In this document: positions 36,661 to 47,848 of the stretch, in pieces | Layout: every line of letters starts with the position of its first letter | Position numbering within the stretch: position 1 is the stretch's first letter | NCBI GenBank assembly: GCA_000831005.1 | Contig: CP007152.1 | Coordinates: 3,472,001-3,536,000 of the forward strand | Direction: 5' to 3' | Length of the DNA: 64,000 nt | From: Marinobacter salarius | GTDB taxonomy: Bacteria; Pseudomonadota; Gammaproteobacteria; Pseudomonadales; Oleiphilaceae | Program-made: the position numbers and the translations under genes | The notes under the pieces: model-generated | Database searches by the model: none | What the model saw: the letters and a program-made list of their open reading frames with translations, nothing else | Told to the model about the DNA's origin: nothing

Positions 36661-39600
36661 ATGATCGAGTCACGGACGGCTCTTCAGGCTTCAGAACAGA
36701 CATCCGGCGCACTTCCGGATATCAATGCCATTACCCGGGAACTTCGGGAATCCCTTTCCAATTCCTACGATGACTGGCGTGACGGCTGGTTCTCATCGAT
36801 CTTCATGGGGCATGAACAGGTTCTGGAGGTCAATGGTGAGAACAACCGTGAGGACGTCAGTGAAAACGAGATTGTCTCGTCCACCGTTGCGCCTTGCGAG
36901 GAAACCCGAAAAATCAAGATTGCCCACTTCCATGAGAACGTGAGCAAGACCCCGATACCGTCCACGCGTTTCCAGATTCAGGAAAATACCGGATGGATAT
37001 TCGATAGCTGGGACACGATTCACAGCGGCACCACGGATGAAAATGGCCTTGCGGAAGTGCCGGTCACTCCCGGAAAGGAATACCGGGTGGTGATGTCTCC
37101 CGATGTCTCCCAGGCGGAGATGGATGCGCTCTATCAAACCTACGAGAGCTTCGTAGACCGTTGCTGCGCTCTGCTTGAAAGCACCTGGAACAGCGGCGCC
37201 CGCCAGGAATGGGACAGTTATCTGTCAATGAGCTCCACGGAACAGTCGCTGGCCGTTTACGGCCGTCTTCAGGAAGGCATCGCGGATGGCTTTACCGCCG
37301 TGTTGGATGATATCCGTCGTATCTACGACGTAATCTGCGGTTTGTTGGATTACGACTTCAGCAACCTGCCAGACGATCTTCAGGAACAGATGGAGACGCT
37401 GAAAAAAGCCGACGATGCCTATCTCAAGGCGTGCCTTGTGGCTAACGACGAGATCTTCCTGTTCCTGGTGATGTACACCGTTCGTCAGTATTTCAGGCTT
37501 CTGTCACCCACTCAGGTAGCTGAAGTCTCGGGCGAGCTGGTTGGGCAGATCCTGTTCGACGTAGTGGTTGGGCTGATCATCACCGGAGGTGCCGGCCTGG
37601 CAGCCAAGTATGGTGTCCGTATTGGCAGCAAAGCGGTTGCAGGTGCGATGAACGTGGCGGATGGCGCACGCACCAACAAAAATATTCTCGGGGAATTTCT
37701 TGGCCAGTTTGCCAGGGAGTTCCAGGATTTCATGGAGGATATCGGTACCAATCACCGCGCCATCCAGGTGGCCGGCGGTAGCCGCCTGAACCCGTCCAGC
37801 ACCCAGCCCGGTCCGGACGTTCGAAACCGCAATGCGATGTATCAGCAGATTGCTGACGATGACGAGGTTGTGAACTTGCAGGCTGGAGGCCGTGATCATG
37901 CTGCCGCCAGTGAGGCCAGCAAGGCTCCGGTCCGGGATGATCCATCACCCTCTGAAACCGATCAGGGCCGGGTCACGCAGGACAATGAATCCACGGAAAG
38001 CGTGGAAGACCCGATCAGCACGGTTACTGGTGAAGAGGTGCTTGAGCTGACAGATGCGCGCCTCAGCGGCCCGTTGCCCTTCGAATTCAAGCGGGTGTAT
38101 CGCTCCGGCAGCAGTGATCGGCGCCTGGATATGGGTTACGGCTGGCGCCATAGCCTGAACCATGGCCTGAGCTTTGACGGCAACAGCATCACCTGGCATG
38201 ACCACGAAGGTAAGAATACCCGTCTTCCTGAGCTGGATAGCACCCCCTTTGGCACCAACTCTCAGACCGGCATGGCCGCCTGGAAAGACGGCGAGCAGAT
38301 TGTTGCCTGCGTCGGGGAGAAAGCACCACGCTACCACTTCCGCCGGGAGGGGGATCGTGGTGTGCTGGTGCAGATCTCCGATCGATACGGCAACAAACTG
38401 CAGGTTGGCTATGACCTCCACGGCCAATTGGAGCGAGTGGTCAGTGATGCTGGAGACGCCCTCGCATTCGAATTTGACGGCCCTTATCTCAAAGCGGTCA
38501 ACCGCCTGCGACGTAAGCTGACCGACACCGGTTACCAGTGGCAGGCGCTGAGGACCGAACGCCGATACAGCTACGATGACGGTGATGACCTGATCGCGGC
38601 TGAAGATGCGATCGGTGGTATCGAACGCTACGGTTATGACAACCACATGCTGACCAGCCGTCAGCTTGCTGGCGGATACAGCTTCTATCTGGAATGGGAC
38701 GAAGCCTCGCCCAAAGGGCGTTGCATTCACCAATGGGGCGACAGTGCCCAGATTGATACCCGGTTTGAGTGGGACGACGATAACCACAGCTGCACCGTCA
38801 GCTACGTCGACGGGAGCAAGGAGATTTGGCGATACGACGGTGCAGCGCAACTGCAGGAAAAGATCGACGGACGGTGCCAAACACATCAGCGAGTACGATG
38901 AAAAAGGCCGCCTGCAGGCCACCGTTGACCCCATGGGCGCCCGCACCGAGTACCAATACGACAGCAACGGACGCCTGCAGGGTAAAACCGGCCCCGACGG
39001 CCAGCCTGTTCTCTTCACCTATCGCAAAGGGCGGATCGCGGAAATCCACCGCAGCGGCCAGACCTGGGCGTTCGACTATACCCAGCACGGTGACCTCGCC
39101 CGCGAAACCGATCCAAAGGGACGGGTTACCCGCTACAGCTACAACCCCGAGGGCCAGCTAACTCAGGTAAACCTGCCCGATGGCCGAACCCACAAATGGG
39201 GCTGGAACAACCACGGCCAACTGATCGAGGAAACCACCCCCACCGGTGCTTTCTACCAATACCGGTACGATGAATTTGGCCAGTTATTGGCCAAGAAAGA
39301 CGCCCGTGGCGCCATTACCCGTTATCAATACGATGGCCTGGGGCGGGTGACGGACGAAATTCTCTCTGGCAACCGGCGCCGACAGTACCACTACAACCAC
39401 TACAACAAAGTAACGCGTTTTGTTGACGAGAAGGGCCGGGAAACCTGCTACGAATACGGCAACAACCTCCACCTGCTGACCCGACGCATTAACCCGGACG
39501 GCAGCGAATTGCGCTACCGGTATGATCACCACCGTTTCCTGCTCACCCACATCGAGAACGAACGTGGTGAAGAGTATCGCATCGACTATTACCCGAATGG

Positions 39601-41485
39601 TCTGGTCAAACAGGAAACGGCTTTCGACGGTCACAGGACGGCTTACCAGTACGACCTGAACGGTCACCTGATCGAAAAAGCTGAGTACGGCACGTCCACA
39701 GACGTACTGCAGACCACGGCCTACGAGCGGGATGAGCTCGGTCAACTACTGAAAAAAGTGCTGCCAGACGGCCGTGAAATCCAGTACGGCTATAACGCCG
39801 ACGGTAAGCTGAGCGCTGTGGATGACGGGCGCTGGCCATTGGCCTTTGAGTACGATGAATTCGGCCTACTGAAAACGGAGCACCAGGGTTGGGCGACCCT
39901 TCGTTACCAATACGACGAGATGGACCGCTTGCGCGGCATGGTGCTCCCGGATGGTCAGTCGCTGACCTACCAGCATGATAAAACTGGCCTTCTGTCTGGC
40001 ATCGACCTCAACGGAAAACAACTAACCCGCCATCGCATGGCTTCCACCGGCGAGGAAGTCGAACGCCAACAGGGCGACCTGTTGAGTGCCTATGTCTACG
40101 ACGAAGAAGGCCGTCTGACCCAGCACCGGGTGCACCAGGGCCGCATCAAGGACATCGCTGCCCAGCGGGATTACCAGTACGATCCAAACGGCAACCTAAA
40201 GGCCATTCAGGACAGCCGCAAAGGCCTGCGGGAATACGTTTACGATCCCATGGACAGGCTGGTTGGCGTGCGAGGCGACCTCTACGAACAATTGATCCAC
40301 GACCCAGCCGGCAACCTGCTGGAACAAAGCCAAAGCCCGGCCAGTGGAAACACCGCCAACGTACGCGGCAACCGGCTCACCATGCACGGTGACTGCCACT
40401 ACGAATACGACGAATTCGGCAACCTGACTGAAGAACGCCGTGGTAGGGACCAGAAACTGGTCACCCGCTACACCTACGACTGCGAACATCGCCTGAGCAG
40501 CGTCACCAAACCGGATGGCAGCACCTGGCACTACGAATACGACGCCTTCGGCCGCCGCATCGTCAAAACCAACGGCCTGACACGAACCGAATTCCTCTGG
40601 CAGGGCGATCGCCTGATCGCCGAGGAAACCGGCGACCAGTACCGCACTTACGTCTACGAGCCAGATACCTTTAAACCCCTGGCACTGGTAGAAGGCTGCG
40701 GCCCCGAACAGGCCAGCATTTACTATTTCCACCTGGACCACCTGGGCACACCCCAGGAACTCACCAACGCCGAGGGTGACCTCGTCTGGTCGGTGACTTA
40801 CCGGGCCTACGGCAACGTTGTTCGCGCCCTGGTCAACGAAATCGACAACCCGATCCGCTTCCAGGGCCAATACCACGACCCGGAAACCGGCCTGCATTAC
40901 AACCGCCACCGGTACTACAATCCCAACACCGGGCGCTTCTTGACCCCGGACCCGATTGGGCTTGCGGGTGGGTTGAATAACTACCAGTATGTGCCTAATC
41001 CTACGGGGTGGGTGGATCCGTTGGGGTTGACGTCGCAGCCGAAAAACGGGCCGGAATCAGGCGGGAATGGAGGCTCAGATAGTGGGGTTCCTGATGCTCG
41101 TGATGAGGGGCCTGAAGTTCCGATAAGCGAGCCAGTAACAGATCGAACTCCAAATGAAGCAGGTGTGGTTCGTGAGTTCGTCACTGATTCCGACCAGGTC
41201 TACTATCGGGTTTTTTCTGGTGATAGAACTGTTGGTGGCTTCCTCACCGCCGTCAAGCCAAATAGCAGTGCCTTTGCGAGAGAGGCGTTAGCGCTGCCCC
41301 GAATGAATAATGCGGATATGATTCAGGAAGTATTGGTTCCGGCAGGGACAAGGTTGCGGAGATCAAGAGCCGCACCAATACAAGCAGATGACACCTTTCC
41401 CGATAGGCGGGGTGGAGCCGAGCAATTTGAACTGTTAGACCGGATTCCGATAGTGAATTTCCGGCCAGGGGAGCCACTACAATGA
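36661..41485 (+). CDS. Rhs-repeat type VI effector with variable C-terminal toxin (frameshifted near 38878)
   Basis: After rejoining, about 1607 residues. Residues 1-170 hold an Ig-like/transthyretin-like part (TRFQIQENTGWIFDSWDTI); about 170-350 are helical with a hydrophobic segment (ILFDVVVGLIITGGAGLAA). The Rhs shell starts at EDPISTVTGEEVLEL and carries YD-type repeats throughout, ending with the core boundary DPIGLAGGLNNYQYVPNPTG, then WVDPLGL. The last about 140 residues are the toxin (YYRVFSGDRTVGGFLTAVKP, RRGGAEQFELLD), perhaps NAD-cleaving. No PAAR domain was seen. Two missing bases (or one extra) near 38878 disrupt the frame. The immunity gene overlaps the stop. Confidence 0.88.
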
Positions 41486-41820
41486 CTTCGATAAGTTTTT
41501 CAGGGTCTATCATAAATATTGATGGGAAGTCTGTTCAGTTATCTCATGGCATTGTGGAAGCGTATGAGTTGTACGGAGTCATAGTTGTTCTCCTTGATCC
41601 AGATTCTGATATGGGTACAGTGGCCCAGTTTCGAAACCTCATAGGACTAAAAATGAATGGACACATGTTGTGGGAAGCGGAGTTGCCTACAAACAAAAAA
41701 TCCGATGTTTACTGGAAAATTTCCCAGAAAAATCCTCTTAAGGCGTGTTCGTTTTCATCTTTTGAGTGTGAAATAGATAGTAATAACGGGAAGATTATAA
41801 AAAAAGAGTTTTATAAATGA
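41482..41820 (+). CDS. Putative immunity protein for the Rhs toxin
   Basis: A 112-residue protein whose ATG overlaps the Rhs stop by four bases, the usual place of the cognate immunity gene. It is mostly beta-structured (SISFSGSIINIDGKSVQLS, VIVVLLDPDSD, HMLWEAELPTNKKSD, SSFECEIDSNNGKIIKKEFYK) with no signal peptide or membrane helix, so it should act in the cytoplasm. Its DNA is markedly AT-richer than the Rhs core, as is common for exchanged toxin-immunity tips. No named immunity family was recognised. Confidence 0.72.
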   Translation: MTSISFSGSIINIDGKSVQLSHGIVEAYELYGVIVVLLDPDSDMGTVAQFRNLIGLKMNGHMLWEAELPTNKKSDVYWKISQKNPLKACSFSSFECEIDSNNGKIIKKEFYK

Positions 41821-41892
41821 TCTGGTGAATATTAATAATTAGGTTTTGTGTGTATAACAAGTGTAAATTTAAGCTTCTATTATAGGGAAATA

Positions 41893-42135
41893 GTGAACGT
41901 AATTGCTGAAAAGCCTTGGATCTATGTACTTATTGAGGATAGAGACGCTTGGATACTGACGGTAATGATCAGGTATGGGGCAGCAGAAAATGACATGAGT
42001 GTTAAGCTACTGGAGGCAGAGGTGAATAAGTTAAAAGCTGAACCAGACTATATCGATCGGCTCGTTAATGACATTAATAAAAATCCACAGAATTATAATT
42101 GTAGAGAAATTCGACCAGCAGTTTGGCCAAGATAG
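41893..42135 (+). CDS. Small hypothetical protein, possible orphan immunity gene
   Basis: An 80-residue acidic protein starting at GTG 41893 (VNVIAEKPWIYVLIEDRDAW), preceded by AGGGA. It contains a beta-rich N-terminus and a charged helical part (SVKLLEAEVNKLKAEPDYID). The frame is open from 41848, but with no ribosome site. It lies 72 bases after the immunity gene in the same AT-rich stretch. Position and composition suggest an immunity gene left from an earlier toxin tip; no homologue is claimed. Confidence 0.5.
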   Translation: MNVIAEKPWIYVLIEDRDAWILTVMIRYGAAENDMSVKLLEAEVNKLKAEPDYIDRLVNDINKNPQNYNCREIRPAVWPR

Positions 42136-42165
42136 ATTGGGCTGCTCAACGGAGGCAGGCCCCGT

Positions 42166-42429
42166 TTGCCGGAAGTGCAAAGGCTGATCAAGTGCATTTT
42201 TAGAATACTTGTAATAAATCTAGCGTGCTGTGAGAAAGAGTGGGCATATTTATCAGAAAATAACGGGAGCGAAAATTTTCCGTTTGTGTTTTGGACAAGG
42301 AAGGAGGTATCTATCTTAGATGAATCCAAGGTTTCTGTTAGAGATGTGAATACTTTAATCTATGATCAATTGGCGGCTCTTCATGATGAGTATACAGGAA
42401 GCAAAACAGTTGGTTTTAGATGCGTTTAG
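42166..42429 (+). CDS. Small hypothetical protein in the AT-rich tail of the effector island
   Basis: An 87-residue frame from TTG 42166, with GGAGG about 10 bases upstream. The sequence (CCEKEWAYLSENNGSENFPF, VFWTRKEVSILDESKVS) is not recognised. It overlaps the next small frame by 47 bases. It may be another orphan immunity gene or a fragment; the start codon is uncertain. Confidence 0.35.
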   Translation: MPEVQRLIKCIFRILVINLACCEKEWAYLSENNGSENFPFVFWTRKEVSILDESKVSVRDVNTLIYDQLAALHDEYTGSKTVGFRCV

Positions 42430-42601
42430 ATACCACGCACCAAGTTGGATAAACCTCAGAACCATTGCGGAGTTTATTCAGTGGGCGGAATTTGAGAGCC
42501 CAACGGATGACGAAATTCTGGTTTGTGTTGATGCTCTCATTGCATCGGGTGACATTGTCAAAGTGGCGTCGGGCTGGCAAATTGCATCTGCGGCTAAGTA
42601 G
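42383..42601 (+). CDS. Small winged-helix-like hypothetical protein
   Basis: About 72 residues from ATG 42383 (or 42386). The order SIQEAKQLVLDAFRYHAP, INLRTIAEFIQWAEF, DEILVCVDALIASGDIVKVA and GWQIA looks like a helix-helix-helix-wing arrangement, suggesting nucleic-acid or protein binding. It overlaps the preceding frame and has only a weak ribosome site. Last gene of the AT-rich stretch before the composition returns to normal. Confidence 0.45.
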   Translation: MMSIQEAKQLVLDAFRYHAPSWINLRTIAEFIQWAEFESPTDDEILVCVDALIASGDIVKVASGWQIASAAK

Positions 42602-42678
42602 CGATATCAGAAAATTCTGTACCGGCTTGTGAACGATCGTTCGTGTTCGACCAATCTGGAAAGGCATTGTAGTCGACC

Positions 42679-43560
42679 TCACTCCACACACTGAACCTCA
42701 TCCTCCACCACCAGATACCTAGCCGGCAAATCCGGCAGTGAGGTTGTAATCAACTCCTCCAGCCTGCCAGACGCTCGCAATTCACTGAGCCCTTCGTTGA
42801 ATTTCTCCAGATACCGTTCACTTTCTGGCACCTGTTTGGACAGGATCAGGTACAAGTAATCCGATTGCAGCGGCGCGGTGTGGAAGGTGATCTTGCCGCT
42901 GAGGCCGAGCTCTTTCAGCATGCCCATGCCCACGGCGGGCTCCATTGGAAACAGGTCGATTCGGCCAGCCGCAAGTTTGCGGAAGTTGGATTCGTCGGAG
43001 GTGGTGACATCGGCACTGATGGTGCCGGCGGCGACGGCTTCCTCGAATTCCTCGCCGTAGTTGTAGTCCTGGGTCAGCCCTATGCGATAGCTCTCCAGGT
43101 CTTTTACGTCTTCCCAGTCGAAATCCATGCTGGTGCGATGAAACAGGGCGTAGTTATGGGCGACGATTGGGTCGCTGAAGTGGAAATGCTTTAGTAATTT
43201 CTTTCGACAGGTCCAGGCAACTGAACCGTCCCACCGGCCTTTTTCCGCCAGAAGGCGAGCGCGGGACCAAGGGAAAAAGCCATAGGATACGGGAATGTCT
43301 TTCTTGGCGAAGGCCAGGGTGACGATTTGGGAAATGACCCCGTAATGAGGTGGTGTGTTTTCCATGTAGGGAGGCCAGTGCCCATTGGTGAGCCTGATGG
43401 TCGGAGCCGCTTCGTCGGCTTGAAGCGGCAAGGCGAGGGCGCAGGCCATCAGCGCACTGGTAAGGGTAGTGTAGAGGTGACTCAATAGCTGCCTGATCAA
43501 CCGAATGAGTCGTCGATCGTGCTTGGGCGATCCCTGCTTAAACATCTGTCCATCCACCAA
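42679..43560 (-). CDS. Periplasmic substrate-binding protein, family 3 (SBP_bac_3)
   Basis: A 293-residue protein, probably exported by the hydrophobic segment LYTTLTSALMACALALPLQA at about residues 29-48. The mature part shows the family 3 order: RLTNGHWPPYMENTPPHYGV near the start, FPWSRARLLAEKGRWDG, FSDPIVAHNYALFHR, and EDVKDLESYRIGLTQDYNYG. There is no transporter next to it, so it may be a stand-alone polar amino-acid-binding or sensing protein. The true start may be later than ATG 43560, because the first 25 residues are unusually long for a signal peptide. Confidence 0.8.
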   Translation of the reverse strand: MVDGQMFKQGSPKHDRRLIRLIRQLLSHLYTTLTSALMACALALPLQADEAAPTIRLTNGHWPPYMENTPPHYGVISQIVTLAFAKKDIPVSYGFFPWSRARLLAEKGRWDGSVAWTCRKKLLKHFHFSDPIVAHNYALFHRTSMDFDWEDVKDLESYRIGLTQDYNYGEEFEEAVAAGTISADVTTSDESNFRKLAAGRIDLFPMEPAVGMGMLKELGLSGKITFHTAPLQSDYLYLILSKQVPESERYLEKFNEGLSELRASGRLEELITTSLPDLPARYLVVEDEVQCVE

Positions 43561-43686
43561 AGCAGGTGCTGGCCGGATGGCGGGGGTGGTTCACAACACC
43601 GTCATCGATCGGTCGCACTAGAAGTTGATGATAGTCAAAGAGTAGCAGTCGCTCAGATCATTACAACCAGTCGGTTTTGGGGATGC

Positions 43687-45562
43687 CTAGCGGTGATTGC
43701 CCCTCAGGGCTTTGACCTTTTCTTCCAGCATTTCCGCATTGGCCTCCTGCGCGGTTGCTGGCTCACCGGCAATGAGTTCAATCCGCGACCAGAAGCGCTT
43801 GGGAAGATGTTTCAACGCAGGCCCGCCGCAGTGGCTGAAGAAGCTGCCCCACAGGCCTCGCAGGGCCATGGGAACGACTGGTACCGGGCGTCGCTCCAGG
43901 ATAATATCCACGCCGCCGCGGAAGGTGGCTACCTCACCGTCGGAGGTCAGGCGGCCCTCGGGAAAGATGCAGACGACATGGCCGGCGTCCAGTTCTTCGT
44001 CAATGCGCTCGAAGGCGGCGTCGTAGATCTCCGGTACCCGATTGCGGGAGCCAATGGGAACGGTTTTGGCAAGCTTGAAAATCGCGCCGAGTACCGGCGT
44101 TTTAAAGATCTGGTAGTCCATCACGAATCGGACAGGCCGCCTGATCGCGCCGGCGATCACGAGGGCGTCCATGTAGGTGACGTGGTTGCAGACCAGCAGT
44201 GCCGGTCCTTCCTCGGGAATGCGATTCAGGCCTTCGTGGTGTACCCGGTAAATAGTGTGGGAAAGCACCCAGACAATAAATCGAAGGGCGAATTCGGGCA
44301 CCTGCTGGTACACAAAGCCCGCCACAATCAGGTTCATGATGGCCAGTACCAGGAAGAACTCGGGGATGCTGAGGCCGATCACGCCCAGCATCATTACGCC
44401 CATGATGGCGCTGACCACCATGAACAGGGCGTTGAACACGTTCAGTGCCGCAATAACACGGGCGCGCCGTTCCTCCGGGGTTTCCCGTTGCACAAACGCG
44501 TAAAGGGGCACGATAAACAGGCCACCAAAAAAGCCGATCCCCAGCAGATCGATGGCCACCTGCCGGTGCTGGCTGTCGCTGATCATCATCCACCAGTCGG
44601 TTGGTACCGGGTTGGCGGGCATGTTGAAGTAGAGGTCGAGCCCGAACAGGCTGATGCCCAGTGAGCCAATGGGCACAATGCCCAGTTCTATCCGATGGCC
44701 GGAAAGCCGTTCGCAGGCGACAGAGCCTAACGCAATGCCGATGGTGAAGATGGCCAGCAGAAGGGTGACCACGGTTTCATCACCCATAAGGTCGGTCTGG
44801 GCAAAGCTGGGGAACTGGGTGAGGTAGGCGGCGCCGAGGAACCAGAACCAGGAAATGGCCATGATGCACAGCAACACCGAGTGGTTGTCTGCGGCCAGGC
44901 GCATCAGATGCCAGGTTTCCCGCAGTGGGTTCAGGCGTATGGTCATGTCGGGATTGGTGGTGCCGGTCACCGGGACTTGCCGCGCTGCCAGGTAGCCGAT
45001 GACGGCCAGGGCTAGGACCCCGATTGCTGCGAGTTTCTCCGGTTGGTCGCTGCCCATAAGCAGGCCTGCGGCGAGTGTGCCCACAAGAATAGCCACGAAG
45101 GTGCCCATTTCCACCAGCGCGTTTCCGCCCACCAGCTCATCGTCGAAGCACCTGTGGCAGGATGGCGTACTTCACAGGGCCGAAGAAGGTGGATTGCACG
45201 CCCATCAGGAACAGCAACAGCAGAAGCGATTCGTACCAGCCGACCCAGAGCCCGGCGGCGGCCAGCGCCATAATGGCGATCTCCGCGAGTTTTACCCAGC
45301 GAATCACACGGGACTTTTCATACTTGTCCGCCAGTTGGCCAGCGATGCCGGAAAACAGGAAAAAAGGCAGGATAAACAGCAACGCCGCGATGTTGACCAC
45401 CACATCAATGGGCAGGCCCAGCAGGCCACCAGCCGTGTAAGTAATCAGCAACAGCAGAATGTTGCGGAACAGGTTGTCGTTAAAGGCGCCTGAGAACTGG
45501 GTCAGGAAGAACGGCAGGAAGCGTCGCTCTGAAAGCAGCCGGAACTGGCTGTGGTCGTCCAT
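43687..45562 (-). CDS. MFS transporter-acyltransferase fusion, LplT/Aas-like (frameshifted near 45143)
   Basis: After rejoining, about 625 residues. The first about 400 are a 12-helix MFS transporter (FLTQFSGAFNDNLFRNILLL, GIAGQLADKYEKSRVIR, FFGPVKYAILPQVL), like LplT. The rest is a PlsC-type acyltransferase: VCNHVTYMDALVIAG (motif NHxxxxD), VCIFPEGRLTSDG and VVPMALRGLWGS. In other bacteria LplT flips lysophospholipid and Aas re-acylates it, so one protein may do both. Two missing bases (loss of CG in a CGCG) near 45143 disrupt the frame. ATG at 45562 has GAGAGGA upstream. Confidence 0.87.
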
Positions 45563-45754
45563 GATAGTGGTCCATCCTCTCATTGTTGATGGGCATTATT
45601 CTGCCACAAACCGGTTGCTGGAGTAGGGTTCTGGTTGCATGAGCTTCACGCTTCGTACGGGGGTTTCAAAGATTTTCAGTATTTTACGTTTGTGGTGAGC
45701 AGGCTTGTGCTTTTCGGGGTAACCTGAAGATACCCGTTTTGGAAGTTACTGTTT

Positions 45755-46816
45755 ATGAATCAGGCCAGATCCATGTCTGCCAGGGAATCAATCAGGGAGC
45801 GTCGTCCGCAATTCTGGCAGGTGGCCAAGCGTTGTTGTCAGATTGCAGCCACGGTTGATGTGGCATTTTTCTTTCTGTTCCACATGCTCGGCTCGCCTAT
45901 CCTGGCGTGGGTGAATGTTGTAAGTGTCACCATGTATGTCGTGGCATACAGGGCGTTGGGCAGGAAGCAGAATGGCCTGGCCATTGGCCTGATCTGGGCG
46001 GAAGTGATTATCCACGCCGGGCTGGGCATTGTGCTTATCGGCTGGGACAGCGGCTTTCACTATTACTTGCTGATGTTTATACCGGCGCTGTTCGTTAGCA
46101 TGGCGTTGCGGTCAGCGGTGATCTGCCTGGTGGCGTTGTGGAGCTATTACATCGCCCTGTACCTGATGATGTGGTTCATCGAACCGCTGCAGCCCGTTGC
46201 CCCTGGAGCCCTGCTTGCCGTTTATCTGTTTAACCTGAGTGTGGTGTTTGCCATGTTCAGCTACCTGTCGTTCTTCTACCTCACCATGGTGACCACGGCA
46301 AACCGGAAACTGCGGCGGATGGCGACAACCGATTCGTTGACGGGCCTCTTCAACCGGCGACACATGACCTACCTTGCTGAAAAGGAGCTGGCGCGTTTCC
46401 GGAGGACGGGGCGACCCGTTGCGTTCCTGGTACTTGATATCGACCACTTCAAGGCCATCAATGACCGGCATGGACACGAGATTGGTGATCGGGTGTTGAT
46501 TGAAGTCGCCAACATAATCGAGGCTCAACTACGCATTCAGGACTTGATCTCCCGCTGGGGCGGTGAGGAATTTCTCGCGGTGCTTCCAGACACCAGCCTG
46601 AATAGCGCTCAAGCCAGTGCGGAGCGCGTGCGAAAAGCGCTTCTGGCCCATGACTGGCTGGCGACAACCGATGAGCCCATTGATCTGAGCATCAGTGCTG
46701 GCGTCAGTGAGTTTCGCCGGGGCGACAATCTGAATTCAGCCATCAGTCGTGCGGATCGCGCACTCTATCGCAGCAAGGAGGGTGGCAGGAATCGCGTGGA
46801 GCTGGAAGCAGGTTAG
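45755..46816 (+). CDS. Membrane-bound diguanylate cyclase
   Basis: A 353-residue protein. The N-terminal half has about six membrane helices (residues 30-190), followed by a GGDEF domain: ATTDSLTGLFNRRHM, LDIDHFKAINDRHGHEIGD, the active-site GGEEF at 269-273, and ISAGVSEFRRGD. RIQD five residues before GGEEF is a complete inhibitory I-site (RxxD), so feedback inhibition by c-di-GMP is expected. No EAL domain is present. The gene stands alone. Confidence 0.92.
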   Translation: MNQARSMSARESIRERRPQFWQVAKRCCQIAATVDVAFFFLFHMLGSPILAWVNVVSVTMYVVAYRALGRKQNGLAIGLIWAEVIIHAGLGIVLIGWDSGFHYYLLMFIPALFVSMALRSAVICLVALWSYYIALYLMMWFIEPLQPVAPGALLAVYLFNLSVVFAMFSYLSFFYLTMVTTANRKLRRMATTDSLTGLFNRRHMTYLAEKELARFRRTGRPVAFLVLDIDHFKAINDRHGHEIGDRVLIEVANIIEAQLRIQDLISRWGGEEFLAVLPDTSLNSAQASAERVRKALLAHDWLATTDEPIDLSISAGVSEFRRGDNLNSAISRADRALYRSKEGGRNRVELEAG

Positions 46817-46828
46817 CCCATCAAGGCA

Positions 46829-47770
46829 TCAACCGCGACGGGGGAGCCCCGGCCATTCACTGGGGACCACAAACACGCGTGACATTTCCCGCCAATCCCC
46901 GTCCTCAGATCGCTCAAGGGCCGCAAACAGGCGGGGAATGCCGGCAGAGCGGACCTCCTCCAGCGCGTCCTCCGTTTGGTTTTGATCAGGGGCCTCTTCC
47001 TGACGCCAGAGGCCAAGCCAGTGTGGCTTGATCAGCGGGACCCAGTGTTTCGTGTCAGTGGTTTTCTCGTTTCCCGTCGTTTCTTTTGCGTCCAGGTTGT
47101 CTATATAGAGCCAATGGCCGCGCAGATGTCCTGGCGGTACGTTGTCGGGTGAGGGCAAGGCGTTTGTCAGATGGTAGAAAAGATACCCGGGCATGAATAT
47201 CCGGGGCCGCGCGGGCGTATCAATACCCAGGGATGTCAGCAGGTTGCGGGCCTCTGGTTTTTCTGTCAGCTGGCTTTGGTGGTCTGTCAGCCGCCTGGTT
47301 TTGATGTCCAGTCGGTCCCGGGCATTGGGTCCGTACCAGAGTGGTTTGTCCTGGCCGGTTTCCAGATGGCCCAGGTAAAACTTCACAGCAATTTCGTGGT
47401 GTTCGACGACGTTATCCGCAGGATTTCGGACCACAAAATCCAGCTCACCCAGGGTGATGCCATTATTTCTGACCGGTTGGTTCTTGAGTAGTATTTCCCA
47501 ACCAAGCAGGTCTCTCATCAGGCACTCGTAAAGACGTTCGAAATAGTGTCCCAAGCGTCGTGCCGGCTCTTCCGTCAGTACCTCCGGGCCATGCTGAGGC
47601 GCACGGTCCCATGCCTTCAGGCGCTCCTCTGTGTCATCCGGCAGAATATTTTCCGGATTAAAACCCATTGGGGAGCTGATAAGCTGGGGGGCACGACACA
47701 TCCAAGCCAGGTGTCGCACGGCAGGCACGTGGTACTGGTGAGGGGCGAGGCGTTCGGGACCTTGGTTCAT
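46829..47770 (-). CDS. DUF1853-family protein
   Basis: A 313-residue protein. The N-terminal [13 protein letters not shown], the middle [20 protein letters not shown] segment and LKPHW-like [10 protein letters not shown] near the end fit DUF1853. GELDFVV followed by EIAVKFYLG resembles the D...ExK arrangement of PD-(D/E)XK nuclease folds; nuclease activity is only a suggestion. ATG at 47770 ([20 protein letters not shown]) is taken, because the residues upstream do not look conserved. It is convergent with the diguanylate cyclase gene. Confidence 0.75.
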   Translation of the reverse strand: MNQGPERLAPHQYHVPAVRHLAWMCRAPQLISSPMGFNPENILPDDTEERLKAWDRAPQHGPEVLTEEPARRLGHYFERLYECLMRDLLGWEILLKNQPVRNNGITLGELDFVVRNPADNVVEHHEIAVKFYLGHLETGQDKPLWYGPNARDRLDIKTRRLTDHQSQLTEKPEARNLLTSLGIDTPARPRIFMPGYLFYHLTNALPSPDNVPPGHLRGHWLYIDNLDAKETTGNEKTTDTKHWVPLIKPHWLGLWRQEEAPDQNQTEDALEEVRSAGIPRLFAALERSEDGDWREMSRVFVVPSEWPGLPRRG

Positions 47771-47848
47771 GAGGGCAGGATAACCCAAACGGTTGCTCGT
47801 ATCAGTCCTCATTGGTTGTTATCGAATAGATCCTTCAGGAGGCGCAAT

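Noticed and set aside
36661..38030. PAAR domain in the N-terminal part of the Rhs protein
   Set aside because: No PAAR motif pattern was seen; the N-terminus looks like a beta-sandwich plus helices instead.
37945..39018. 357-residue minus-strand frame within the Rhs gene
   Set aside because: Antisense of Rhs YD repeats; composition dominated by Val/Ala repeats typical of such shadows.
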